Shown here: piece after piece, positions 47,160 to 56,508 of the stretch
How the letters are laid out: each line of letters starts with the position of its first letter
How positions within the stretch are numbered: position 1 is the first letter of the stretch
NCBI RefSeq assembly: GCF_033001325.1
Contig: NZ_CP133111.1
Coordinates: forward strand, 5,162,501-5,226,500
Source of the DNA: Rhodopseudomonas sp. BAL398
Lineage (GTDB): Bacteria > Pseudomonadota > Alphaproteobacteria > Rhizobiales > Xanthobacteraceae
DNA length: 64,000 nucleotides
Direction: 5' to 3'
Notes under the pieces: generated by a model
Told to the model about the DNA's origin: nothing
What the model saw: only the letters and a program-made list of their open reading frames with translations
Database searches by the model: none
Translations under genes and position numbers: made by a program

Positions 47160-48241
47160 GACAGCGTCTGCGCCTTGCGTTGAAGATTGTCCGTGGCTGG
47201 CGCGCGGCTGTGGCCCGAATTCGGGATCGCCATATAGCAGGCGGCCTGATGGCCGAGGCCGTCGAGCTCGGTGAGTTTTGGCGTGGCGCCGCCGCACATC
47301 GGCTCGGCGAAGGGGCAGCGGGTGTGAAACCTGCAACCGGCCGGCGGGTCGATCGGATTCGGCGGATCGCCGGAGATCGGCGGCACTTCGGTGCGTTTGT
47401 CCGGGTCCGACGACGGCATCGCCGCCAGCAGCGCCTGTGTATAGGGATGCGCCGGATGATCCCAGACGCTGTCGACCGGGCCGAGCTCGACGACTTCGCC
47501 GAGATACATCACCAGCACGCGGTCGGAAATGTAGCGTACCACATTGAGGTCATGGCTGATGAACAGATAGGTCAGGCCGAATTCGCGCTTGAGATCGACC
47601 AGCAGATTGAGCACCTGCGCCTCGACCGATTTGTCGAGCGCCGACACCGCCTCGTCGAGAATGACCAGCCGCGGTGACAGCGCCAGGGCACGCGCGATGT
47701 TGACGCGCTGACGCTGGCCGCCGGAAATCTCGTGCGGATAGCGCGCGGCGAAATTTTCCGGACGCAGGCCGACCTTGCCGAGCAGCTCGCGCGCCAGCTG
47801 GCGCGCGGCGGAATCGGCCATGCCGTGCACCTTGGGGCCGAACGCGATCGATTCCTCGATGGTGAGGCGCGGGTTCAGCGAGGCGTAGCTGTCCTGAAAC
47901 ACCATCTGCATGCCGCGGCGCAATTCCCGCAGACTGAGCTCGCGGCCGACCTGGCGGCCGTCGAAGATGATCTCGCCGGCATTGCGCGGCATCAGATGCA
48001 TCAACAGCCGCGCGGTGGTCGACTTGCCGCAGCCGGACTCGCCGACAATGCCGACGGTCTCGCCCTTGGCGATCGAGAAGCTGACGTCGTCGACTGCGCG
48101 GACTGTCTTGGCGGCGGCGAACAGCCCGCCGCGCACCGGGAAATGCTTGGTCAGGCCGCTGACCTTGAGCATCGCCTCGGCGACGCCGCCGATGTCCTGG
48201 ATCGGCTCCAAACGGTCGATGGGTTCGAGAATCTCGCTCAT
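47156..48241 (-). CDS. Dipeptide/oligopeptide ABC transporter ATP-binding protein (DppF type)
   Basis: 361 residues from the ATG at 48241, 2 nt after the DppC-type gene. Walker A GESGCGKST, signature ISGGQRQR, Walker [15 protein letters not shown], with FQDSYASLNPR in the Q-loop region typical of DppF/OppF. The C-terminal Cys cluster region CRFHTRCPFAEPMC is present. Unlike many operons the F-type gene precedes the D-type. Confidence 0.94.
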   Translation of the reverse strand: MSEILEPIDRLEPIQDIGGVAEAMLKVSGLTKHFPVRGGLFAAAKTVRAVDDVSFSIAKGETVGIVGESGCGKSTTARLLMHLMPRNAGEIIFDGRQVGRELSLRELRRGMQMVFQDSYASLNPRLTIEESIAFGPKVHGMADSAARQLARELLGKVGLRPENFAARYPHEISGGQRQRVNIARALALSPRLVILDEAVSALDKSVEAQVLNLLVDLKREFGLTYLFISHDLNVVRYISDRVLVMYLGEVVELGPVDSVWDHPAHPYTQALLAAMPSSDPDKRTEVPPISGDPPNPIDPPAGCRFHTRCPFAEPMCGGATPKLTELDGLGHQAACYMAIPNSGHSRAPATDNLQRKAQTLS

Positions 48242-48243
48242 CG

Positions 48244-49131
48244 TCAATTCCTGATATCCATGGCGCTGCGCATGCCGTCGCTGAGCAGATTGAAGCAGAT
48301 CGACACCGCGAAGATCATCGCGCCGGGCAGCGCCGCCACCCAGGGATTGACGTAGATCGCGGTGCGCAGCGTGTTGAGCATCAAGCCCCATTCGGGCTCC
48401 GGCGGCTTGGTGCCGAGCCCGAGAAAGGACAGGCCGGCGGCGAGGATCATCGACACCGAGATCAACCCGGTGGCGTAGACGAAGATCGGCCCCAGCACGT
48501 TGCCCAGCATGTGCACCCGCATGATGGTGAAGGCGCCGGCGCCCGACGCTCGCGCGGCCTCGACGAAATCCATGTTGCGCACGCCCGTGGTGACGCTTTC
48601 GGCGACGCGGGTGATCTGCGGCATGAACACCACGGTCAGCGACACGATCGTATTGGTGATGCCGGCGCCGAGCGCGCCGGAAATCGCGATCGCCAGCAGC
48701 ACCGAGGGAAAGGCGTAGAACACGTCGATGGTGCGCATGATCGCAGTGTTGACCTTGCCGCCGACATAGCCGGCGATCAGGCCGAGCGAGGTGCCGATGG
48801 TGAAGGCGAGGATCACCGGCAGGATGCCGATCAACAGCGACAGTCGGCCGCCATAGATCAGTCGCGCCAGCATGTCGCGGCCGAGTTCGTCGCTGCCGAG
48901 CGGGTAGTTCGGCGTGCCGATTGGTTTCAGCCGGCGGATCATCGAGCCGTGATAGGGATCGGCGAGGCCGAGCCACGGCGCCAGCAGCGCCGACAGGAAG
49001 ATCGCCAGCAACACCACCGCGCAGGCGATGCTGATCTTGTCGCGCGATAGCCTGCGGCCGACGGTGGCCCAATAGCCGCGGGCGGGCCCGGCGGGGGCGG
49101 CTTGCAGTGCGGAGTCGGTGATTGCGGTCAT
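48244..49131 (-). CDS. Dipeptide-type ABC transporter permease (DppC type)
   Basis: 295 residues. N-terminal OppC-N segment (RRLSRDKISIACAVVLLAIF), then the phrase PLGSDELGRDMLARLIYGGR and coupling loop EAARASGAGAFTIMRVHML. Fits DppC. Encoded 20 nt downstream of the DppB-type gene. Confidence 0.95.
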   Translation of the reverse strand: MTAITDSALQAAPAGPARGYWATVGRRLSRDKISIACAVVLLAIFLSALLAPWLGLADPYHGSMIRRLKPIGTPNYPLGSDELGRDMLARLIYGGRLSLLIGILPVILAFTIGTSLGLIAGYVGGKVNTAIMRTIDVFYAFPSVLLAIAISGALGAGITNTIVSLTVVFMPQITRVAESVTTGVRNMDFVEAARASGAGAFTIMRVHMLGNVLGPIFVYATGLISVSMILAAGLSFLGLGTKPPEPEWGLMLNTLRTAIYVNPWVAALPGAMIFAVSICFNLLSDGMRSAMDIRN

Positions 49132-49151
49132 GGGCGAAGATCCAACATGCT

Positions 49152-50105
49152 TTAAGCCCGCTTGATGCGCGGATCGATCGAGGCTTGCGCGATGTCGACC
49201 ACCAAATTGAGGAACACGAAGAACAGCGCCAGCACCAGGATGGTGCCCTGCAACAGCGGCAGGTCGCGCTGGAAAATCGCGGAGTTCAGCAACAAGCCGC
49301 TACCCGGCCAGGAAAACACCGTCTCGATCAGGATTGAGCCGCCGAGCATGTAGCCCAGTTGCAGCCCCATCACCGCCATCGCGGTCGGCGCGGCGTTCTT
49401 GATGACGTGGCGAAACACGTAGGTCTCGCGCAGCCCCTTGGCGCGCAACGCCTCGACGAAATCCTGCGACAGGATATCGCCGGTCAGCGCCCGCACCGTG
49501 CGGGTGACGATACCCATCGGAATCACCGAGGTGGTGATCGCCGGCAGCACCAGATATTTGATGTGCTGCCAGTCCCAGCCCCATTGTCCGGAGCCACCGG
49601 GACCGGCGCCGACGGCGGGCAACCAGTTCAATTCCACCGAGAAGATGATGACCAGCACCATGCCGAGCCAGTAATGCGGCACCGAGACGCCGGCGATCGC
49701 GATCGAGGTCGACACCTTGTCGATCCAGCTGTCGCGGAAATAGCCGGACAGCAGGCCGAACATCAGGCCAAGGGAAAAGCCGATGATCGAGGCGGCGATC
49801 GCCAGCGTGACGGTGTTGCCGACGGCGCGCATGACTTCAGTCAGCACCGGCCGCCCGGTGGCGATCGAGTTGCCGAGATCGCCATGCATCGCCTTCCACA
49901 GCCACAGCCAGAACTGCACCGGCAGCGGCCGGTCGAAACCATAGGCGGCGCGCAGCTGGGCGGCGAGTTCCTGCGAGGCGTCGGCCGGCAGAATGGCGAC
50001 CAGCGGATCGCCGGGCGTGATGTGGACCAGCATGAAGCAGACCAGTGCCACGCTGAGCACGATCGGGATCACATAGACGATGCGGCGGGCGATATAGATG
50101 AACAC
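49152..50105 (-). CDS. Dipeptide-type ABC transporter permease (DppB type)
   Basis: 317 residues from a GTG start at 50105 (AAAGG upstream); the frame open to 50225 runs through a palindromic repeat and is not coding there. N terminus FIYIARRIVYVIPIVLSV is a canonical DppB opening. Later VEALRAKGLRETYVFRHVIK is the coupling loop, and ILIETVFSWPGSGLLL is characteristic. It is separated from its binding-protein gene by a type A repeat. Confidence 0.94.
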   Translation of the reverse strand: MFIYIARRIVYVIPIVLSVALVCFMLVHITPGDPLVAILPADASQELAAQLRAAYGFDRPLPVQFWLWLWKAMHGDLGNSIATGRPVLTEVMRAVGNTVTLAIAASIIGFSLGLMFGLLSGYFRDSWIDKVSTSIAIAGVSVPHYWLGMVLVIIFSVELNWLPAVGAGPGGSGQWGWDWQHIKYLVLPAITTSVIPMGIVTRTVRALTGDILSQDFVEALRAKGLRETYVFRHVIKNAAPTAMAVMGLQLGYMLGGSILIETVFSWPGSGLLLNSAIFQRDLPLLQGTILVLALFFVFLNLVVDIAQASIDPRIKRA

Positions 50106-50186
50106 GTGAGGCCTTTGCTGAGTAGCGCGACTTGAAGGTGGGCGCGTGTGCCCAAACTGAATTTGCTCGACCGGCAATCTCTCGTT

Positions 50187-50276
50187 CGTCATGCCCGGGC
50201 TTGACCCGGGCATCCACGGAGCCAAGCGACGCCGTGCCCGTTGCCGTGGATGGCCGGGTCAAGCCCGGCCATGACG
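50187..50276. repeat. Type A palindromic repeat between binding-protein and permease genes
   Basis: Left arm begins CGTCATGCCCGGGCTTGACC at 50187 and right arm ends GTCAAGCCCGGCCATGACG at 50276; the arms pair over nearly their whole length through CATCCACGG/CCGTGGATG. It fills most of the 227-base gap inside the leftward transporter operon. It lacks the ATACCAACGG outer ends of the copy at 27345. Confidence 0.85.
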
Positions 50277-50332
50277 CGGAGAGGTGGTAGCTTAACCTCG
50301 GCCACCGACCGGCGGCCGAGGTTGTGGTCCGA

Positions 50333-51997
50333 CTACGGCGCCATCGACACCGGGGAGAAGTCGACGAACCAGCTTTTCGGCTGCACGAAGCCTTTGACCT
50401 TCGGGCTCAGCGCGCGCGGTCCGACGTCGTGGGCGACATAGAGGAAGGCCGCGTCGTCGATCGAGGCTGCGTTCAGTTCGGCGAGCGCGGCGTCACGCTC
50501 CTTGTCGTTGAAGCTGGTGCGGGCCTTCTTCACCAACTCGTCGAATTTGGGGTTGTTGATGTAACCCCAATTGTTCGACACCGGCGGCGCCATCGAGGAC
50601 TGCAGGAAGCGGACCAGCGCGAAGAACGGGTCCATCGCCGCATAGGTGACGTTGGTGGCGTTGGCGCCGTTGGCGGAGGGGTCCTTGGCGCCGCGGCGCC
50701 AATTGGTGAACAGCGTATTCCACTCGATGACGTCGAGCTTGACGTCGAAATAGCACTCCGCCAGCGCCTGCTGCAGATACTCGTTCATCGGCAGTGGCAG
50801 CATCTGGCCGGATCCCGAGGCCGAGGTCTGCACCTTGACGCTGAGCTTCTTGTCGGGGCCGTAGCCGGCTTCCTTCATCAGCTTCTGCGCCGCCGGCAGA
50901 TCGTATTTGATCTGGAACGTCGGATGTCCGCGCCACGGATGGCCGGGCTCGAAGGTGCCGGTCGCCGGCACCATCAATCCCGCCAGCAAACCGTCGCGCA
51001 GGCCGTCGCGATCGATGCACAGATTGGCGGCCTTACGGACCCGGATGTCGTTCCACGGCGATCCTTCGATCCGGGAAAACTGCCACGGCCAGACATGCGG
51101 CTGTTCGTTCTTCTCGATCTTGAAGCCGCGGGCTTCGATCTCCTTGACGGCGTCGGGCGCCGGCGCTTCGACCCAGTCGACCTGTCCGGACAACAGCGCG
51201 GCGGTGCGGGCGCTGGCTTCGGGCATCGGCAGCAGCACCATGCGGTCGACATGCGGCACCCGGGCCTTATCCCAATATTTGTCGTTCTTCACCAGTTCGA
51301 GCCGCTCGCGCGGCATGAATTTCGACATTTTCCACGGGCCGGTGCCGGACGCATCCTTGGAGAAGGCGGTCCAGGCGGCTTGCGATTTCGCCTTGGCGTC
51401 GGCGCCATCGGCCTTGTCGTACAGCGCCTGCCATTTGGTCGGGCTGGCGATGAACAGATTGGTCAGATTGATCGGAAGGAAGCTGTCGGGCTCCTTGGTG
51501 GTCAGTTCGACGGTCATGTCGTCGATCTTCTTGGCCGAGACCAGCGTCGGCATCCGCGATGCGGTGACGCCGACCTGGCTCGGATCGTATTGCGGCGCGT
51601 CCTTGTTCAGCACCTTGTCGACGTTCCAGACCACGGCGTCGGCATTGAACTTCGAGCCGTCGTGAAACGTCACGCCGGGGCGCAGCTTGAAGACCCATTT
51701 GGTCTTGTCGGAATCGTCGACCTTCCATTCGGTCGCAAGGCCGGGAATGACGACGCTCGCCTTGGTCGCCGATGACAGGTCCCACATCGTCAGGCCGTCA
51801 TACATTGTGAGCCCGGTGAAGCGATTGCCTTCGAAGCCCTGGTCCGGCTGACCCAAGGTGCGCGGAATATCCGCGGCCGTCATGCCGATCCGCAACACGC
51901 TCTCGGCGCTGGCGAATTGCGGCAAGGCGACTGCGCTTGCCATCGTCAACATCCAGAGCGCTGTGGTCGTCCGGATTGCAGGTCTCATCATACGCAT
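50333..51997 (-). CDS. Dipeptide-type ABC transporter substrate-binding protein (family 5)
   Basis: 554 residues from the ATG at 51997, which has GAGAGGA at good spacing; an ATG at 52006 sits too close to that site. Signal peptide includes TTTALWMLTMASAVALPQFA before ESV. Mature family-5 pattern: LATEWKVDDSDKTKWVFKLR, GVTFHDGSKFNADAVVW and LCIDRDGL. It is a close paralogue of the protein encoded divergently at 52188. First gene of the leftward operon A-B-C-F-D. Confidence 0.93.
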   Translation of the reverse strand: MRMMRPAIRTTTALWMLTMASAVALPQFASAESVLRIGMTAADIPRTLGQPDQGFEGNRFTGLTMYDGLTMWDLSSATKASVVIPGLATEWKVDDSDKTKWVFKLRPGVTFHDGSKFNADAVVWNVDKVLNKDAPQYDPSQVGVTASRMPTLVSAKKIDDMTVELTTKEPDSFLPINLTNLFIASPTKWQALYDKADGADAKAKSQAAWTAFSKDASGTGPWKMSKFMPRERLELVKNDKYWDKARVPHVDRMVLLPMPEASARTAALLSGQVDWVEAPAPDAVKEIEARGFKIEKNEQPHVWPWQFSRIEGSPWNDIRVRKAANLCIDRDGLRDGLLAGLMVPATGTFEPGHPWRGHPTFQIKYDLPAAQKLMKEAGYGPDKKLSVKVQTSASGSGQMLPLPMNEYLQQALAECYFDVKLDVIEWNTLFTNWRRGAKDPSANGANATNVTYAAMDPFFALVRFLQSSMAPPVSNNWGYINNPKFDELVKKARTSFNDKERDAALAELNAASIDDAAFLYVAHDVGPRALSPKVKGFVQPKSWFVDFSPVSMAP

Positions 51998-52092
51998 CGT
52001 GTCCATTCCTCTCGAACTTCGATGACTAAAACTTATGCAACGGTCGTGCCAGCGGGGCCGAATCGGCCGATTACCGGCGGATCGCCCGCATT

Positions 52093-52102
52093 TTGTATGC
52101 AA
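52093..52102. promoter_or_regulatory. TTGTATGCAA near-palindrome between the divergent binding-protein genes
   Basis: One base away from the palindrome TTGTATACAA, in the 190-base gap between two divergent paralogous binding-protein genes. It resembles the GT-N-AC half-site style of FCD-type GntR regulators, one of which is encoded at 56505. Weak evidence. Confidence 0.3.
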
Positions 52103-52187
52103 TCGCAGTGGCTTTGTACGAGGTGCCCCGGGTGGCACTGGCTTTGCATTGGTTATTCAATATCCCACCAATGGAGACCTCGGGTTC

Positions 52188-53786
52188 ATGCGCGTGCTTA
52201 AAACGATTACAATTGCGGCTGTTGCCGCCCTTTTGGGAGCAGCGCTGCCGGCGCGGGCCGAGTCGGTGGTGCGCTATGGCATATCAATGGCGGACATCCC
52301 GCTGACCACCGGGCAGCCCGATCGCGGCGCCGGTGCCTATCAATTCACCGGCTATACGATTTACGATCCATTGGTCGCCTGGGAGATGAATGTCGCCGAC
52401 CGGCCCGGTAAGCTGGTGCCGGGTCTGGCGACGTCGTGGAAGGTCGATCCCGCCGACAAGACCAAATGGCGGTTCACCCTGCGCCAGGGCGTCAAATTCC
52501 ACGATGGCAGCGACTTCAATGCCGATGCGGTGATCTGGAATCTCGACAAGGTGCTCAACGAAAAGGCGCCGCAATTCGACAAGCGGCAAAGCGCCCAGGT
52601 CAAGACCCGGCTGCCCTCGGTGAAGAGTTACGCCAAGATCGACGATTCCACGGTCGAGATCACCACCAAGACCGTCGACTCCTTCTTCCCCTATCAGATG
52701 CTCTGGTTCCTGGTCTCCAGCCCGGCGCAGTATGACAAGGTCGGCAAGGATTGGGACAAGTTCGCGATGAACCCGTCCGGGACCGGGCCGTTCAAACTCA
52801 CTAAGCTGGTGCCGCGCGAACTCGCCGAACTCAGCAAGAACGCCGATTATTGGGACAAGGCGCGGATTCCCAAGGTCGACAAACTGGTTCTGGTGCCGAT
52901 GCCGGAAGCGCTCACCCGCACCAACGCCTTGCTGGCGGGCCAGGTCGATCTGATCGAGACCCCGGCGCCCGACGCTGTCCCCCAGCTGAAGGCCGCCGGG
53001 ATGCGGATCGTCGACAACGTCACCCCGCATGTCTGGAATTATCATCTCAGCATGCTGCCGGGCTCGCCCTGGACCGATGTGCGTCTGCGCAAGGCGCTCA
53101 ATCTGGCGATCGATCGCGACGCCATTGTCGGGCTGATGAACGGCCTGGCGAAGCCCGCCACCGGCCAGGTCGATCCGACCAGCCCCTGGTTCGGCAAGCC
53201 GACCTTCAAGATCAAATATGATCTTGCCGAAGCCAAGCGGCTGGTGAAGGAAGCCGGCTATTCGCCTGAGAAGCCGTTGAAGACCACCTTCATTATCGCC
53301 AATGGCGGCACCGGCCAGATGTTGTCGCTGCCGATGAACGAATTCCTGCAGCAGAGCTTCAAGGAAATCGGCATCGACGTCGACTTCAAGGTGGTCGAGC
53401 TCGAAGTGCTGTACACCGCGTGGCGCAAAGGCGCGGCCGATGACAGCATGAAGGGCATCACCGCCAACAACGTCGCCTACGTCACCTCCGACCCGCTCTA
53501 TGCCATCGTCCGCTTCTTCGATTCCCGTCAGGTGGCACCGGTCGGCGTCAATTGGGGTTATTACAAGAACCCGAAGGTCGATGCGCTGATCGACGAGGCC
53601 AAGCAGAATTTCGATCCGGCCAAGCAGGACGAATTGCTGGCCCAGGCCCATGGCCTGATCGTCGACGACGCGCCGATGGTCTGGGTGGTGCACGACACCA
53701 ACCCGCACGCGCTGTCGCCGAAAGTGACGAGCTTCGTGCAGGCCCAGCACTGGTTCCAGGACCTGACCACGATCGGCGTGCAATAG
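52188..53786 (+). CDS. Second dipeptide-type substrate-binding protein, divergent paralogue
   Basis: 532 residues from the ATG at 52188. Signal peptide MRVLKTITIAAVAALLGAAL with cleavage near ARA-ESV. It parallels the protein at 50333 throughout: ESVVRYGISMADIPLTTGQ, LATSWKVDPADKTKWRFTLR and KFHDGSDFNADAVIWNLDKV. No permease follows it, so it probably docks on the transporter encoded on the other strand, giving that system two binding proteins. Repeats lie downstream. Confidence 0.93.
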   Translation: MRVLKTITIAAVAALLGAALPARAESVVRYGISMADIPLTTGQPDRGAGAYQFTGYTIYDPLVAWEMNVADRPGKLVPGLATSWKVDPADKTKWRFTLRQGVKFHDGSDFNADAVIWNLDKVLNEKAPQFDKRQSAQVKTRLPSVKSYAKIDDSTVEITTKTVDSFFPYQMLWFLVSSPAQYDKVGKDWDKFAMNPSGTGPFKLTKLVPRELAELSKNADYWDKARIPKVDKLVLVPMPEALTRTNALLAGQVDLIETPAPDAVPQLKAAGMRIVDNVTPHVWNYHLSMLPGSPWTDVRLRKALNLAIDRDAIVGLMNGLAKPATGQVDPTSPWFGKPTFKIKYDLAEAKRLVKEAGYSPEKPLKTTFIIANGGTGQMLSLPMNEFLQQSFKEIGIDVDFKVVELEVLYTAWRKGAADDSMKGITANNVAYVTSDPLYAIVRFFDSRQVAPVGVNWGYYKNPKVDALIDEAKQNFDPAKQDELLAQAHGLIVDDAPMVWVVHDTNPHALSPKVTSFVQAQHWFQDLTTIGVQ

Positions 53787-54154
53787 AAACGACGGGCGCG
53801 CGCGGCCTGGCTGCGCGCGCCGACCATCCCAAGAGTGTTGTCCTCTCGTTCGTCTCGCCCGGCCTTGTGCCGAGCTTCCACCGTTTGAAAGCAGTGCTGC
53901 ACCTCAGATTCTGAATGAACGAGAAACCAATAAGATCAAGTTTGATTCCGTCATTGCGAGCCGAGGACGGCGCATCGCGCCGTCCGAGCGCGAAGCAATC
54001 CAGGAGCGCCACACACAGACTGGATTGCTTCGTCGCTTCGCTCCTCGCAATGACGACCTCGAAGGCTTGATTCGATTGATCCCTTCAAGTGAGCGCCCAG
54101 GCGTGGATGCCGGGACGACCCCGGCCATCACGACGCGGATGGGGCGGTGCAGGT
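53787..54154. repeat. Gap with type A element split by a nested type B element
   Basis: 368 bases without a gene. A degenerate type A left half (about 53843-53905; CTCTCGTTCGTC... and TTTGAAAGCAGTGC) and a right half (about 54100-54134; GCGTGGATGCCGGGACGACC...) flank a type B element with inverted ends CGTCATTGCGAG (53949-53960) and CTCGCAATGACG (54044-54055). The order suggests that B inserted into A. Confidence 0.75.
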
Positions 54155-55444
54155 CTAACCCGCGATCTGTTCCAGCCCGCACCATTCGGCGATGAACAGC
54201 GCCATCGCGGTGGTGGTCTTCTTCAGCGACGGCAGATTGACGCCCTCGTCGACGCCGTGGACGCCGCGCGAGATCGCGCCGTAATTCAACGCCGGGATAT
54301 CGTCGAACAGCACATAGACGCGGCTGTCGAGATAGGCCAGCGAGGTCACGGTCTCCAGCTTGCGGCCGAACACCGCCTGATGGGCGCGGCCGAGCACGGC
54401 CTCGGCGTCGGAGCCGGGCTTCAGCACATAGCCCTCGGCCTGAAACCCGTTGAAGGTGACGGTCGGCGGCATGTTGGAAAGAAAGGCATCGTCGCGGGTG
54501 AAGGCGGCGACGCGCTCGACGATCTCCTTCTTGGCTTGTTCGGCGCTGGTGCCGGGCAGGATCGAGATCCGGCAGTCAACCTTGCACCAGCTCGGCACCG
54601 ACGACGCCCAGTCGCCGCCGGCGATCTTGCCGACATTGAGGTTAATCGGCTTGTCGATGTCCTTGAAATATTCGAGGCCGTCCTTCTTCTTGTTCCACTC
54701 CATCTCCATTCGGCGCAATTCGCCGATCACCCGATAGGCGGCGTCGATGGCGTTGGCGCCGGTGCCCATGCGCTGGACATGCACCGGCACGCCGCGCACT
54801 TCGAGCTGAAACCAGATCACCCCGATATTGGCGCGGGTCAGCGTTTCATGCGAGGGCTCCGACACCAGCGCGGCGTCGGCCTTGTAGCCGCGCAGATGCG
54901 TCATCAGTGCGCCGTCGCCGGTGGATTCCTCCTCGACCACGGATTGCAGATAGACCGTGGCCGCCGGCTGCAGGCCGAGGCGCTTGAGCGCATCGAGCGC
55001 GAAGATGTTGGAAGCGGCGCCGGCCTTCATGTCGGCCGCGCCGCGGCCCTGCATCCAGTCGCCGTCGATCACCGGCTCAAAAGGCGGCGTCGCCCACATG
55101 TCGGCGGCGCCTTCCGGCACCACGTCGACATGGCCCTGCATGATCAGCGAGCGGCCCTTCTCCTCGCGCGGGCGATGGATGCCGACCACGATCGGCGCCC
55201 GCGAATGCAATTCGTCGAAGGCGCCGCTGCCGGGGTGGCGCGCCAGCGCCTCGCGGTCCATCTCGAACCGCTCCATGGTGTAGCCGCGCTCCTTCATGGC
55301 GCGGAACATGTAGTCCTGCATGGTGTGTTCATTGCCGCGGGTGGAGACGTGGCGCACCATCTCCTGGGTGAATTTGACCTGGGCGTCGAAGCCCTGCTCC
55401 ACCGCGGAGATAATCTGGTCGCGCAGTTTGGAATCCAGCGTCAT
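54155..55444 (-). CDS. M20-family ArgE/DapE-type deacylase
   Basis: 429 residues. All M20 active-site motifs are present: MQGHVDVVPEG (first metal His and Asp), GRGAADMKAG (bridging Asp), VVEEESTGDGA (catalytic and metal Glu), VSEPSHET and a C-terminal His in RGVHGVDEGVNLPS. Contrast the altered M20 protein at 10666. Substrates of the family are N-acetyl amino acids, succinyl-diaminopimelate and similar. It is encoded downstream of an acetylpolyamine-amidohydrolase-like gene (38-nt gap), so a deacylation step on an imported amide is likely. Confidence 0.93.
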   Translation of the reverse strand: MTLDSKLRDQIISAVEQGFDAQVKFTQEMVRHVSTRGNEHTMQDYMFRAMKERGYTMERFEMDREALARHPGSGAFDELHSRAPIVVGIHRPREEKGRSLIMQGHVDVVPEGAADMWATPPFEPVIDGDWMQGRGAADMKAGAASNIFALDALKRLGLQPAATVYLQSVVEEESTGDGALMTHLRGYKADAALVSEPSHETLTRANIGVIWFQLEVRGVPVHVQRMGTGANAIDAAYRVIGELRRMEMEWNKKKDGLEYFKDIDKPINLNVGKIAGGDWASSVPSWCKVDCRISILPGTSAEQAKKEIVERVAAFTRDDAFLSNMPPTVTFNGFQAEGYVLKPGSDAEAVLGRAHQAVFGRKLETVTSLAYLDSRVYVLFDDIPALNYGAISRGVHGVDEGVNLPSLKKTTTAMALFIAEWCGLEQIAG

Positions 55445-55482
55445 TGGCAGACAGCCTTTGTTGTTGTGGGGAGGTGTTGCAG

Positions 55483-56508
55483 TCAGCGCGCGGCTTCGAA
55501 GCCTTTGAGCGTCGCGGTGAGATTGGCGCCAAGAGAATCGGACAGATAGCCGCCTTCCTGGACCAGGACGGTGGGCAGGCCCAATCGCGCGAGCGCCTCG
55601 CCGATCCGGCCGAAGCCGGCGGTGGTGACCTTCAATGCTGCGAGCGGATCATGCTCGGAAGCGTCGAGGCCGAGCGCCACCACCAAGGCGGTGGGGGCGA
55701 AGGCCGCGATGGTGCGGGCCGCGATCGTCATGGCTTCGATGTAGCCGTCATCGCCGGTGCCGATCGGCAACGGAATATTGAGGTTGGCGCCGAGCCCGTT
55801 GCCTTCGCCGCGTTCATGGGCGTAGCCCCAAACGAAGGGATAGTAGCTGGTGGGATCGGCGTGGATCGACACCGTCAGCACGTCGGGCCGCGCATAGAAG
55901 ATGCCCTGGGTGCCATTGCCGTGATGCACGTCGACGTCGAGGATGGCGACGCGCTCGTGGGTCTGGCGCAGATGGGCCGCGGCGATCGCCGAATTGTTCA
56001 TGAAGCAGAAGCCGCTGGCGATGTCGCGATAGGCGTGGTGGCCGGGCGGGCGGCACAGCGCATAGACCGCGTCCTCGCCGTCCAGCACCATCTGGGCGGC
56101 GGTGGTGGCGACATCGGTTGCCGCGCAGGCGCCAGCCCAGGTGCCGGGGCCGATCGGCGCCGCCGTATCCATGGTGTGCCAGCCGAGCTTGCCGGTAATG
56201 TGGCTGGGATAGGTCGCGGCATTGCGCACCGGATGCACATTGGCGATCATCTCCGCGCCGTAATCCGGCAGCTTCGTCCACTCGCTCCAGGCGTCTTCGA
56301 GAAAGCGCAGATATTCCGGCGAATGCACCCGCGTCCGCGGGCCTTGTCCGAATTCGTGAGCGTCGACCAGCGTATGGCGGCCATCGTGCAATCCCTTGAG
56401 CAGCCGATCGGCGCGCTCGGGCTGTTCGGTGGTGCGCTTGACCTGGCCGCGGACCAGAAAGAATTGCGGATCATGGCTGCGGTGCTTGTCGGAATAGACG
56501 GCCTTCAC
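55483..56508 (-). CDS. Histone deacetylase-family protein (acetylpolyamine amidohydrolase-like)
   Basis: Zinc deacetylase, 341 residues, GTG start at 56508 with AAAGGAG upstream; the start overlaps the GntR stop by 4 nt. Motifs RPPGHHAYRDIASGFCFMNN (His pair) and DVDVHHGNGTQGIFY (zinc Asp and His) with ALGLDASEHDP (second zinc Asp) and QEGGY (catalytic Tyr) are all intact. The N-terminal SDKHRSHDPQFFLVRG is typical of bacterial acetylpolyamine amidohydrolases. Likely removes acetyl groups from acylated amines. Confidence 0.94.
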   Translation of the reverse strand: MKAVYSDKHRSHDPQFFLVRGQVKRTTEQPERADRLLKGLHDGRHTLVDAHEFGQGPRTRVHSPEYLRFLEDAWSEWTKLPDYGAEMIANVHPVRNAATYPSHITGKLGWHTMDTAAPIGPGTWAGACAATDVATTAAQMVLDGEDAVYALCRPPGHHAYRDIASGFCFMNNSAIAAAHLRQTHERVAILDVDVHHGNGTQGIFYARPDVLTVSIHADPTSYYPFVWGYAHERGEGNGLGANLNIPLPIGTGDDGYIEAMTIAARTIAAFAPTALVVALGLDASEHDPLAALKVTTAGFGRIGEALARLGLPTVLVQEGGYLSDSLGANLTATLKGFEAAR

